Part shown: positions 6,523 to 14,008 of the stretch, piece after piece
How the letters are laid out: the number at the start of each line of letters is the position of its first letter
Position numbering within the stretch: position 1 is the first letter of the stretch
Assembly: GCA_965651365.1 (NCBI GenBank)
Contig: CBFGSA010000072.1
Coordinates: forward strand, 1 to 14,175
Origin: DASSBG01 sp965651365
GTDB lineage: Bacteria; Pseudomonadota; Gammaproteobacteria; Xanthomonadales; Rhodanobacteraceae
DNA: 14,175 bases
Reading direction: 5' to 3'
Translations under genes and position numbers: made by a program
The notes under the pieces: generated by a model
The model's input: the letters and a program-made list of their open reading frames with translations, nothing else
Databases searched by the model: none
What the model was told of the DNA's origin: nothing

Positions 6523-9500
6523 CTGTGGCTTGTCGGCCGGGTCGTGGCGGCAGATCAGGGCCAGGCAATCGTGTGCCGATATGGGTTCGGACAGCCAGTG
6601 ACCCTGGATCATGTCGCAGCCCTTGTCGGCAAGATAGACAATTTGCTCGAAAGTCTCCACACCCTCGGCGACCACATCCAGTCCCAGGGTGTGGGCCATG
6701 TTGATGATGGTCGCGGTGATGGCCTCGTCATCCGGATCCTTGGTGATGTCGCCGACAAACTCCTTGTCGATCTTGAGGATGTCGATCGGCAGGCGCTTCA
6801 GATAGGCCAGCGAGGAGTAGCCGGTGCCGAAATCGTCGATGGCCAGCACGACGCCGATCTTCTTGAGTTCGCGCAGATTGCGCAGCGAGGTCTCGGCATT
6901 GGTCATGACCAGGCCCTCGGTGAGCTCCAGTTCGAGCATGCTCGCCGGAACCTGGTGCGCCGAGAGTGCCCGATTGAGGTGGTCCTGCAGCCTGTGGCTC
7001 AGCAGTTGCGCCGAGGATATGTTCACCGCCATCGACACATCCACAATGGCATGCGCGCGCCATTTGGCCAGAACCGCGCAGGCCTGATACAGGACGTACT
7101 CGCCAATCTCGGAAATAAGACCGGCTTCCTCGGCCAGCGGGATGAATACCGATGGCGGCACGGTGCCCAGTTGACGACTGTTCCAGCGCAGCAGGGCTTC
7201 GACCCCGGTGATCTGCCAGTTTGAGATATCCAGTTTGGGCTGGTAGACAACGGAAAGCTCGTCGTTGGCCAGGGCCTGGCGCAAGGCTGCCAGCATGGTG
7301 GCATGGCGGCGCGCCCGGGCTTCCAGCGTGGCCGTGTACAGTGCCCACGTGTTGCGACCATCCGACTTGGCCTGGTACATGGCGGTATCGGCGAATTTGA
7401 GCAGGTCGCCCGGTGTCCGCCCGTGATCGGGAAACAGCGCGATACCGATGGACAACGATGTGGCCAGTTCCTGGCCGGTATCCAGATACAGGGGTTTGTC
7501 GAAAGCGGCAATCAGTGCCCGGGAAATCTGCACCGGCGTGTTCGGATCCTGCACGTTTTCCAGCACCACGGCAAACTCGTCGCCGCCCAGCCGCGCGACA
7601 ATGTCGCTCTCGCGCACGTGGGTCCGCAAGCGTGCACCGGCTGCCTTGAGCATGCGGTCACCGGCACTGTGGCCCAGCGAGTCGTTGACCTGCTTGAAGC
7701 GGTCCAGATCAATGAACAGCACGGCAACGCGGTGCTGCAGGCGCTCGGCCATGCCGATGGCCTGGTCCAGGCGCTGCAGCAGCAGGGTGCGGTTGGGCAG
7801 GCCCGACAAGGTGTCGTAATTGGCCAGATAGCGCAGCTCCTGTTCCGAGCGCTTGCGCTCGGTGATGTCGGACATGACCTGGACATAGTGGCTGTGCTCA
7901 CCGTCCTTGCTGGTTACGGCGGTTACTTCCATCCAGCACAGGAACTCGTCTCCGCCCTTGCGCCGCTGCCACAGCTCGCCACGCCAGCGGCCATCGCGGC
8001 GAATCATGTCGCGCATCTGGCGATACATGGCCGCGGAGTGCTGGTCGCAGTTGAGAATACTGGCATCCTTGCCCTGAACCTCGGCCTGGCTGTAGCCGAC
8101 GATCCGGCTGAAGGCCGGATTGACGGACACAAACCGGAACTCGAGATCGGTCACGCTCACTGCTTCGGCCATGCTGTTGATGACCGAGGCGGCAACCCGG
8201 CGCTGGTGTTCTTCGGCCCGCTGGCGCTCCAGGCTGTGGATGGTGCCGGCCATGCGTATCGGCTTGCCGACATTGTCGCGTTCGACAATCTGGCCACGCG
8301 AACGGACCCAGCGCCACTGGCCGCTGGCGGTGCGCACCCGGTGCTCCGACTCGAATCGTTCGGTCTTGCCTTCGATGTGGTCCCAGGCGCGCTGCTCGAC
8401 GGCCTTGATGTCATCGGGATGGATGTGTTCGCTGCGCCACTGGTCCAGCTCGATATCCTGCTCCGGGCTGAAGCCGGTCAGGTGGTCTGCGGCAATGCGA
8501 TGCATCACGTTGTGCTCGAGATCAAAGTCCCAGAATTGATCTCCCGAGCCCCAGAGCGCCAGGTGCAGGCGCCGATCATACTCACGCAGTTGCTTGCGGT
8601 GCTGTCGCTCGGACTGGCGACGGCGGTGCCAGGCCCACAGCAGCAGGCCGAGAATCAGGGCCACCAGGAGCCCTTCGGCAATGCGGGCCGGGGAACTGTT
8701 CCACCACGATGGCAGGATCTCCAGTGCAACCATATCGGCGCCGGGATTGAATACGCCATCGCGATTGCTGCCGCGGACCTCGAAACGGTAGCGGCCGGGC
8801 TTGAGATTGGTGTAGGTGACGTGATTGTCGGTGCCGTTGTCGATCCACTGCTTGTCGACACCGATCAGGCGATAGCGAAAACGGTTGGCGGCCGGATTGG
8901 CGAAATCCAGCGCGGCAAAGGAAAAGCGCACCACCCGTGCGCTTTGCGGTATGCGCAGTTGCCTGGTGCCGTTGCGCAGTGCCGTGTGCTCGCCGTACTC
9001 GACCTGCGTGATCACGGTGGGTGGCAAATAGCCGCTGGGCGCCAGGTCCGCCGGATCCAGCCGGTTGAGTCCCAGGACGCCGCCAAACCAGAGCTCGCCC
9101 GCGTTGTCGCGAAGGCAGGCCGCGGTATTGAATTCCAGGCCCTGAAGGCCATCGCCCAGGGTCAGGCTGCGCACAGTGCCTGTGGCCAGATCGACCCGGC
9201 TCAGGCCCAGGTTGCTCGACACCCACATGTGTCCGTGGTGGTCGTCCAGAGCGCAATAGGCCATGTTGTCGGGCAGGCCGTCCGAATGCACGATTCGGCG
9301 CACGTGCAGACCCTGGGCATCAATGCCGAGCACCTTGTTGATGCCGGCGTCGGTGGCAATCCACAGCGCGCCGGCGGCATCGAGGCGCAGGTCGGTGACG
9401 CGCGAGCCGGCCAGCGAATCCTGCCGGTCCGGCTCCTCGCTGAAGTTGCGAAAGGTCCGGGTCAGCGGATCGTACAGGCTCAGTCCGCGCAGCATGCCCA

Positions 9501-11061
9501 CCCACAGCCGGCCCTTGTGATCACGGAGCACCCTGAACACGTAATCGTCAGCCAGCCCATCGGCTGATGTGAACCGGGCCAGTACGCCCGCACCGACGCG
9601 GTAGTGCACCAGCCCGCTGTCCAGACCTGCCAGCCAGAGACTGCCGTCGCTGTCGACCATGATGTCCCGGTAGCGATCGCGCTCACTGGCCGGTTTGCCC
9701 AGATCCAGGCGCCGTGCCTTGCCGCTGTGCGGGTCAAAGTGCAGCACGCCATGGTCGGTGCCCAACCACAGCGCGCCAGCCGCGGCCGGCGCAATGGCCT
9801 GTACCGCCAGCGGTTGCTGTGCACCGCGTTCCAGAGTCTTGCGCAGAGGTGCACTGAAGCCTGCAAATGAGCCTGTTTCCGGGTCAAATTGCATCAGTCC
9901 GGCGCCGCGCGTGCCAATCCAGTAGCGGCCCTGGCTGTCCTGGAAGATGGCGCGCACATTGTTGGCTGCAGCGGGGTCGAGATCCGGGTTGTGGTTGATC
10001 AGACGATCCACCGGCGAGCCCGCTGCCAGCGTGTGAGCGGCACCCCGATTTTCCGTGCCGATCCAGATCAGCCCGGAGCGGTCGACCATCAGGCGCGACA
10101 ACATGGCGCCGGGCAGGCCGTCGGGGCGTGACGGGTCCGGCTGGAGCAGGGTGAAGTGCCGGTTTTCCATGTCGGCCTTGAGCAGCCCCAGACCGGAAAT
10201 GGCCAGCCACAAAGCACCGTCCCGGTCTTCGGCCACGCGCCAGATTCGGCCTGGCTTGTCCGCGGGCAGTGTCCACAAGACTTCGCTGGCGCCGGTCTGG
10301 CGGTCGATGCGCAGCAACTGCTGATCGGTAACCGTGAACAATCGGTTCTGGCGGTCGCAAAGCAGGTCGTTGACGGGGCTGGCCTTGCCGAGCGTGCTGG
10401 CCGAGTTGGCCTTGATCCGCAACAGCCCGTCACTGCTGGCGGCAAACAGGCTCGCGTCCGGGCATTGGGCAAAGCCGCTGATGGATGTCGCGTAGAAGCT
10501 GCGCTGGCGCTGTCTTGAGCGATACAGCGATTGGGGCTTGCGGGTGCCGGCAGGCATCACGGCAATGCCGCGCTGGTCACCAATCCACACATTGCCGGAG
10601 CTGTCGAGCATCAGGGCGCCGATCATGTCGCCGGCCAGTCCGCGCAGCGTGTCCAGTACGCGATGGTGCTGCGGATCGTAGCGCAGCAGCAAGCCGGTTT
10701 GCGTGCCAATCCAAAGCATGCCGTCACCGGCGTCGGCCACGGCGGTGATCAATCCCGGCGGCAGGCTGTCGGGCCTGTTCGGGTCGTGCACATGGCGCTG
10801 CAGGGTGTAGCCGTCAAATCGGTTCAGCCCGCCTTCGGTGCCGATCCAGACATAGCCCTGGGCGTCCTGGTACAGAACATGCACGCCATTTTGTGCCAGT
10901 CCGGCGGTGCGACCGTCAATGCGCGTGAAGTAGTATTCGTGGCCGCGCGCATTGGTGGTCAGCGCGGCGCAGGCCAAAACCAGCAGCAACAGCAGGCGCA
11001 TCACGCCGCTCGTTGACCGGCGTGAAATCGCATTGCGCTCCTGGCGCGGGTAGCGAGCCAT
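6505..11061 (-). CDS. Periplasmic-propeller sensor with PAS-PAS-GGDEF-EAL output
   Basis: A 1518-residue inner-membrane sensor for c-di-GMP signalling. The order is: signal peptide (hydrophobic core 22-36, likely cut after TNA); about 12 Reg_prop beta-propeller repeats with WIGT/WLGT-type cores (about 45-690), probably two propellers; a Y_Y_Y domain (about 710-785); one transmembrane helix (about 797-814); two PAS domains (about 828-945 and 955-1070); GGDEF (about 1078-1240); EAL (about 1255-1505). GGDEF at 1159-1163 is intact, with an RESD inhibitory site at 1150-1153. The EAL domain keeps EALLRW (1288), DDFGTGYSSL (1409), KIDK and EGVET, so both diguanylate cyclase and phosphodiesterase activity are possible. 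Propeller-Y_Y_Y sensors often detect carbohydrates, but the ligand here is unknown. Met21 (11001-10999) is an alternative start that gives a shorter, more typical signal peptide. It sits between zapA and ygfB genes that adjoin in E. coli. Confidence 0.95.
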   Translation of the reverse strand: MARYPRQERNAISRRSTSGVMRLLLLLVLACAALTTNARGHEYYFTRIDGRTAGLAQNGVHVLYQDAQGYVWIGTEGGLNRFDGYTLQRHVHDPNRPDSLPPGLITAVADAGDGMLWIGTQTGLLLRYDPQHHRVLDTLRGLAGDMIGALMLDSSGNVWIGDQRGIAVMPAGTRKPQSLYRSRQRQRSFYATSISGFAQCPDASLFAASSDGLLRIKANSASTLGKASPVNDLLCDRQNRLFTVTDQQLLRIDRQTGASEVLWTLPADKPGRIWRVAEDRDGALWLAISGLGLLKADMENRHFTLLQPDPSRPDGLPGAMLSRLMVDRSGLIWIGTENRGAAHTLAAGSPVDRLINHNPDLDPAAANNVRAIFQDSQGRYWIGTRGAGLMQFDPETGSFAGFSAPLRKTLERGAQQPLAVQAIAPAAAGALWLGTDHGVLHFDPHSGKARRLDLGKPASERDRYRDIMVDSDGSLWLAGLDSGLVHYRVGAGVLARFTSADGLADDYVFRVLRDHKGRLWVGMLRGLSLYDPLTRTFRNFSEEPDRQDSLAGSRVTDLRLDAAGALWIATDAGINKVLGIDAQGLHVRRIVHSDGLPDNMAYCALDDHHGHMWVSSNLGLSRVDLATGTVRSLTLGDGLQGLEFNTAACLRDNAGELWFGGVLGLNRLDPADLAPSGYLPPTVITQVEYGEHTALRNGTRQLRIPQSARVVRFSFAALDFANPAANRFRYRLIGVDKQWIDNGTDNHVTYTNLKPGRYRFEVRGSNRDGVFNPGADMVALEILPSWWNSSPARIAEGLLVALILGLLLWAWHRRRQSERQHRKQLREYDRRLHLALWGSGDQFWDFDLEHNVMHRIAADHLTGFSPEQDIELDQWRSEHIHPDDIKAVEQRAWDHIEGKTERFESEHRVRTASGQWRWVRSRGQIVERDNVGKPIRMAGTIHSLERQRAEEHQRRVAASVINSMAEAVSVTDLEFRFVSVNPAFSRIVGYSQAEVQGKDASILNCDQHSAAMYRQMRDMIRRDGRWRGELWQRRKGGDEFLCWMEVTAVTSKDGEHSHYVQVMSDITERKRSEQELRYLANYDTLSGLPNRTLLLQRLDQAIGMAERLQHRVAVLFIDLDRFKQVNDSLGHSAGDRMLKAAGARLRTHVRESDIVARLGGDEFAVVLENVQDPNTPVQISRALIAAFDKPLYLDTGQELATSLSIGIALFPDHGRTPGDLLKFADTAMYQAKSDGRNTWALYTATLEARARRHATMLAALRQALANDELSVVYQPKLDISNWQITGVEALLRWNSRQLGTVPPSVFIPLAEEAGLISEIGEYVLYQACAVLAKWRAHAIVDVSMAVNISSAQLLSHRLQDHLNRALSAHQVPASMLELELTEGLVMTNAETSLRNLRELKKIGVVLAIDDFGTGYSSLAYLKRLPIDILKIDKEFVGDITKDPDDEAITATIINMAHTLGLDVVAEGVETFEQIVYLADKGCDMIQGHWLSEPISAHDCLALICRHDPADKPQFPSTD

Positions 11062-11110
11062 GTTTGCCAGAGTGCCACCCTCCCGCGTGCCTGACGGTTG
11101 CCGAGCGTCC

Positions 11111-11116
11111 TATAGT
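11111..11116 (+). promoter_or_regulatory. TATAGT -10-like hexamer upstream of ygfB
   Basis: TATAGT matches TATAAT at 5 of 6 positions and lies in the short divergent region between the sensor and ygfB genes. Transcription from it would start near 11123, giving a leader of about 33 bases to the ATG at 11156. The -35 region (TGCCTG at 17-base spacing) is poor, so an activator may be needed. A second -10-like TATCAT (11152-11157) overlaps that ATG and would favour a downstream start. No distinct promoter for the sensor was recognised on the other strand. Confidence 0.35.
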
Positions 11117-11155
11117 GACGATTGCCGTCCACGTGTGCAATGGCGGCGCGCTATC

Positions 11156-11740
11156 ATGGTGGCGGTCAAATCTGACAATCGGATTCAAGCGGCTATGGCG
11201 GGGATGCTCGGCATAAATCAAATCGAGGGCGTTCTGGCGCCATTGCGGCTGGGCATCAGTGCCAGCGAGGTGCATGGTGCCATGACCGGCTTTCTGTGTG
11301 CGGGCGGGAGCCCGCCAGCGGGTGACTGGCTGCAGGTTTTGCAGCTGCAAAGCGCCGACGCTGCGCAGGCCGACGCCGCGCGCCAGCCACTGGCCGAGCT
11401 GGCGACTGCCACCGCTGCCGCCATCCGGCCAGAAAATGCCGACCTGCAACTGCTGCTGCCGGCTGCGGGTGCCGAGCTGGAAGCACGTGCACTGGGCCTG
11501 GTGGACTGGTGCCGCGGGTTTCTGGGCGGCTTCGGTCTGGCCGGGGTGGACGCCGAGGGCATGGATCCGGGCATGACCGGGGTGCTGGGCGATTTTGCCG
11601 ACATTGCCACCACCGTGCCCGACATGGGCGTGCAGGATGAGGATCGCGCGGCGCTGGACGAGTTGATCCGGCATGTGCGCTTCGGCGCCCTGTTGCTGCA
11701 CGCGCATCTGAGCGTGCCGGATGGCATCACGCGGCAATGA
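11156..11740 (+). CDS. ygfB: UPF0149 (YgfB/YecA) family protein
   Basis: Alpha-helical cytosolic protein of the UPF0149 family. Typical features are the N-terminal SEVHGAMTGFLCAGG segment (equivalent to AEMHGLISGMICGG in E. coli YgfB), a central LVDWCRGFLGGFG, and an acidic C-terminal helix ending in IRHVRFGALLLHAHL. Being directly upstream of pepP is the E. coli arrangement and supports the ygfB assignment. The frame is open from 11060. I chose 11156 (194 aa, close to the E. coli length of 192); 11195 (181 aa) aligns about as well and cannot be excluded, and none has a good Shine-Dalgarno sequence. E. coli YgfB acts on regulation by poorly defined means, so no precise function is claimed. 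The stop overlaps the pepP start (ATGA, 11737-11740). Confidence 0.9.
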   Translation: MVAVKSDNRIQAAMAGMLGINQIEGVLAPLRLGISASEVHGAMTGFLCAGGSPPAGDWLQVLQLQSADAAQADAARQPLAELATATAAAIRPENADLQLLLPAAGAELEARALGLVDWCRGFLGGFGLAGVDAEGMDPGMTGVLGDFADIATTVPDMGVQDEDRAALDELIRHVRFGALLLHAHLSVPDGITRQ

Positions 11741-13050
11741 TCCCCATTGAGGAATATGCCCGCCGCCGCCGCCAGCTGATGCGCATGGCCGGCGACAGCG
11801 CGGTGATCGTGGTCGCCGCTGCGCCCGAGCGGGTGCGCAATGCCGACAATCTCTACCCCTACCGTCAGGATTCGGATTTTCATTATCTGAGTGGATTTCC
11901 GGAACCGGACGCCGTGCTGGCCCTGGTGCCCGAGCGTGAACAGGGTCAGGCGATCCTGTTCTGCCGCGAACGCGATGCCGCGCAGGCGCGCTGGGATGGC
12001 GCGCGGATCGGCAGCGAAGCCGCGGTCAGGGAATTCGCGATGGACGATGCCTTTCCCATCGAGGACATCGACGACATCCTGCCTGGCCTGCTGGAGGGTC
12101 GGCGGCGGCTGTATTGCCATTTTGGCCGTGAACCGGAGTTCGATGCCCGTCTGCTGAGCTGGATGCGGCGCCTGCGCCGGGCGCGCGGCGGGGGTCTGGT
12201 GCCCGAGTCCTTCGTCGCGCTGGGGCACCTGCTGCACGACCTGCGCCTGTACAAGTCACGCAACGAACTGCGCCTGATGAAGCGGGCCGCAAAGATTGCT
12301 GTCGCTGCGCACCTTGACGCATTGCGCCTGGTGCACCCGGACAGCAGCGAGTACGAAGTGGAAGCCGAACTGCTGCGCTCGATCCGGCGGCAGGGCGCCG
12401 AGCTGTCCTACCCGGCGATGGTGGCCGCGGGCCGCAATGCCTGCGTGATGCACTATCGGGCCAACCGCGATCGCCTGCGCGAAGGCGATCTGCTGCTGGT
12501 CGATGCTGGCGCCGAAGTCGATTGCTACGCTTCGGACGTGACCCGCACCTTTCCGGTCAGCGGGCGCTACAGCCGCTCGCAGCGGGCGCTGCATGAAGTG
12601 GTCGAGGCCGCCCAGACGGCTGCCATTGGCGAAATCCGCGCCGAACGTGCGTTCAGTCAGGCACATGAAGCAGCGCGTCGTACCGTGGCCCAGGGTCTGG
12701 TCGATCTCGGCATTCTGCGCTCAAGTGCCGATGCCGCGCTGGAAAACGGCGCATGCGAACGCTATTTCCCGCACAAGACCTGCCACTGGCTGGGCCTGGA
12801 CGTGCATGACGTGGGTGACTATCGGGTTGACGGTCAGTCGCGCATGCTGGAGCCTGGCATGGTGCTGGCGGTCGAGCCGGGGATCTACATTCCTCCTGAT
12901 GATCGTGCCGTGGCGCCTCGCTGGCGTGGTATCGGCCTGCGCATCGAGGACGACGTGGTGGTGACGCGCGGCGATGCGGATGTGCTCACCGGCGACATGC
13001 CGCGTACGGCTGCAGAAATCGAGAAACTCTGCGCGCAGCAACGGCGCTGA
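11737..13050 (+). CDS. pepP: Xaa-Pro aminopeptidase (aminopeptidase P)
   Basis: Cytosolic di-manganese peptidase that removes an N-terminal residue preceding proline. The 437-residue length matches E. coli PepP (about 440). It has an N-terminal AMP_N domain (about 1-135) and a pita-bread catalytic domain (about 170-430). All five metal ligands are visible: Asp256 and Asp267 in VDAGAEVDCYASD, His350 in CHWLGLDVHDVG, Glu380 in AVEPGIYI and Glu404 in LRIEDD. The spacing is nearly that of E. coli Asp260, Asp271, His354, Glu383 and Glu406. The usual HG-x-S-H segment reads HKTCH, a mild substitution. Translation is coupled to ygfB by the ATGA overlap, and there is no Shine-Dalgarno sequence. The ubiH gene that follows pepP in E. 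coli is absent here. Confidence 0.96.
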   Translation: MIPIEEYARRRRQLMRMAGDSAVIVVAAAPERVRNADNLYPYRQDSDFHYLSGFPEPDAVLALVPEREQGQAILFCRERDAAQARWDGARIGSEAAVREFAMDDAFPIEDIDDILPGLLEGRRRLYCHFGREPEFDARLLSWMRRLRRARGGGLVPESFVALGHLLHDLRLYKSRNELRLMKRAAKIAVAAHLDALRLVHPDSSEYEVEAELLRSIRRQGAELSYPAMVAAGRNACVMHYRANRDRLREGDLLLVDAGAEVDCYASDVTRTFPVSGRYSRSQRALHEVVEAAQTAAIGEIRAERAFSQAHEAARRTVAQGLVDLGILRSSADAALENGACERYFPHKTCHWLGLDVHDVGDYRVDGQSRMLEPGMVLAVEPGIYIPPDDRAVAPRWRGIGLRIEDDVVVTRGDADVLTGDMPRTAAEIEKLCAQQRR

Positions 13051-13083
13051 ATGCGTAAACAGGGCATCACGACCCCCTCCGTG

Positions 13084-13185
13084 TCATTCTGCGCGAAGGA
13101 AGCGCCGCGACGGGAGTTGCAAAATCCGTGCCCGGAACCCCCGCCACATGGATTATGCGACTCCGCTACGCTCCGCGCAGAATGA
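13084..13185. repeat. REP-like inverted pair between convergent genes
   Basis: TCATTCTGCGCG (13084-13095) recurs inverted as CGCGCAGAATGA (13174-13185), a perfect 12-bp match. The similarity extends inward: GAGTTGCAAAATCC (13114-13127) against GAGTCGCATAATCC on the opposite strand (13163-13150), 12 of 14 identical. The unit is therefore two related elements of about 40 bp in head-to-head orientation with about 22 bp between. It occupies the 155-bp gap between the pepP stop and the membrane-protein stop. It looks like a dispersed TCATTCTGCG-type intergenic repeat and could act as a bidirectional transcription or mRNA-decay barrier. Confidence 0.75.
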
Positions 13186-13205
13186 GCGGATTTGGCCCGC
13201 GAAGG

Positions 13206-13481
13206 TCAGCGCAGATTCGACCGACGCTCAACCACCACGTATTCGCCTTCCAGCACGCGGCTTGGCCGCGCTGACGGCTGCTCGGGTGCGGTCGCCGCCG
13301 GGGCGTGGCGCATGCGCCAGCGATGTATGGCCAGCGCGAGGGCGCCAAACGCGCCCAGGGCCAGAAACGCCATTACGCCAAAGATGATCAGGAAGGCCAG
13401 CATCGCAGCGCCCGCCACCAGCAGCAGGGCGCGAAGCAGCGGATGCATGGACGAATTGGGCAGTACGGCAGAGAAGCGCAT
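13206..13481 (-). CDS. Small two-helix membrane protein, function unknown
   Basis: A 91-residue protein that I cannot assign to a named family. Residues 15-53 are almost wholly hydrophobic and long enough for two transmembrane helices joined by a short turn (about 15-35 and 37-53). A basic IHRWRMRH segment follows, then a Pro/Ala linker and a C-terminal VLEGEYVVVERR stretch that looks like a short conserved tail. By the positive-inside rule the tail should be cytosolic. Met12 is an alternative start; neither ATG has a Shine-Dalgarno sequence. It converges on pepP and diverges from the Rieske gene with 117 bases between. Coding status is supported by the clean hydrophobic pattern and by its neat fit between neighbours. 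Confidence 0.7.
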   Translation of the reverse strand: MRFSAVLPNSSMHPLLRALLLVAGAAMLAFLIIFGVMAFLALGAFGALALAIHRWRMRHAPAATAPEQPSARPSRVLEGEYVVVERRSNLR

Positions 13482-13598
13482 CGTGGAAACTCACGGGCAG
13501 CAGTCAGGAAAGTGGCGTCTGCATGCAGGTATTTCAAGCGTAAATCTGTGTCTGTGGCAGAATCCACGTATCGAGTGTGCACCAAACGGCTGAACCCC

Positions 13599-13958
13599 AT
13601 GACAACAGAACCCGCGCCAGCTGCGCCGGAAACAAACCGGCTGCTGTGTCGACTGGACGATATCGAAGACGGTGGCGCGCGTGCCGCCGAGGTCGAGGTC
13701 GGCGAGCTGTGGGATCTGGTGCTGCTGCGCAAGGGCAACGCGGTGTTCGCTTATCACAATGTGTGCACTCATGCCGGACGCAATCTGGACTACGCGCCAG
13801 GGCGCTTTCTGGTTGACAAGGGCTGCATTGTCTGCCCGGTACACGGTTCCGCCTTCGACATCGAAACCGGCCAATGCCGCCTCGGTCTGGCGGCCGGTCC
13901 GCTCAAGTCGGTACCGGTGAAAGTCGCCGATGGCAACGTGTACCTGTCGGAAGCGTAG
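13599..13958 (+). CDS. Small Rieske-type [2Fe-2S] ferredoxin
   Basis: A 119-residue stand-alone Rieske domain. The cluster ligands are Cys56 and His58 in CTHAG and Cys79 and His82 in CPVHG, with the usual intervening loop (GRNLDYAPGRFLVDKG) and a following FD-x-x-TG-x-C-R and GPLKSVPV. It has no signal peptide and no membrane segment, so it is a soluble cytosolic electron carrier of the NirD/ferredoxin-component type and not a bc1 Rieske subunit. No oxygenase or reductase partner is next to it, so its partner is unknown. The frame is open further upstream to 13305 in the shadow of the membrane gene. The ATG at 13599 is chosen because the protein then begins just before the Rieske fold. Confidence 0.9.
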   Translation: MTTEPAPAAPETNRLLCRLDDIEDGGARAAEVEVGELWDLVLLRKGNAVFAYHNVCTHAGRNLDYAPGRFLVDKGCIVCPVHGSAFDIETGQCRLGLAAGPLKSVPVKVADGNVYLSEA

Positions 13959-13959
13959 G

Positions 13960-13973
13960 GCGCTGCTGAGCGC
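13960..13973 (+). terminator. Small hairpin just after the Rieske stop codon
   Basis: GCGCT (13960-13964) and AGCGC (13969-13973) form a 5-bp stem with a 4-base loop directly after the stop. No T-run follows, so terminator function is only a possibility. Confidence 0.25.
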
Positions 13974-14008
13974 AAGCGAAGCGCACCATCAAAGCTCCAC
14001 GCCTTGAG

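Noticed and set aside
7303..9567. Long open frame of 754 codons on the plus strand
   Set aside because: It is antisense to the PAS/GGDEF and propeller parts of the sensor gene, whose motifs are unambiguous. Its translation shows no domain pattern. Long antisense frames are common in GC-rich coding DNA.
10999..11061. Twin-arginine signal at the sensor N terminus (SRRS)
   Set aside because: The residues after the RR pair do not fit the Tat consensus, and a start at Met21 would remove the pair altogether. A Sec signal is the simpler reading.
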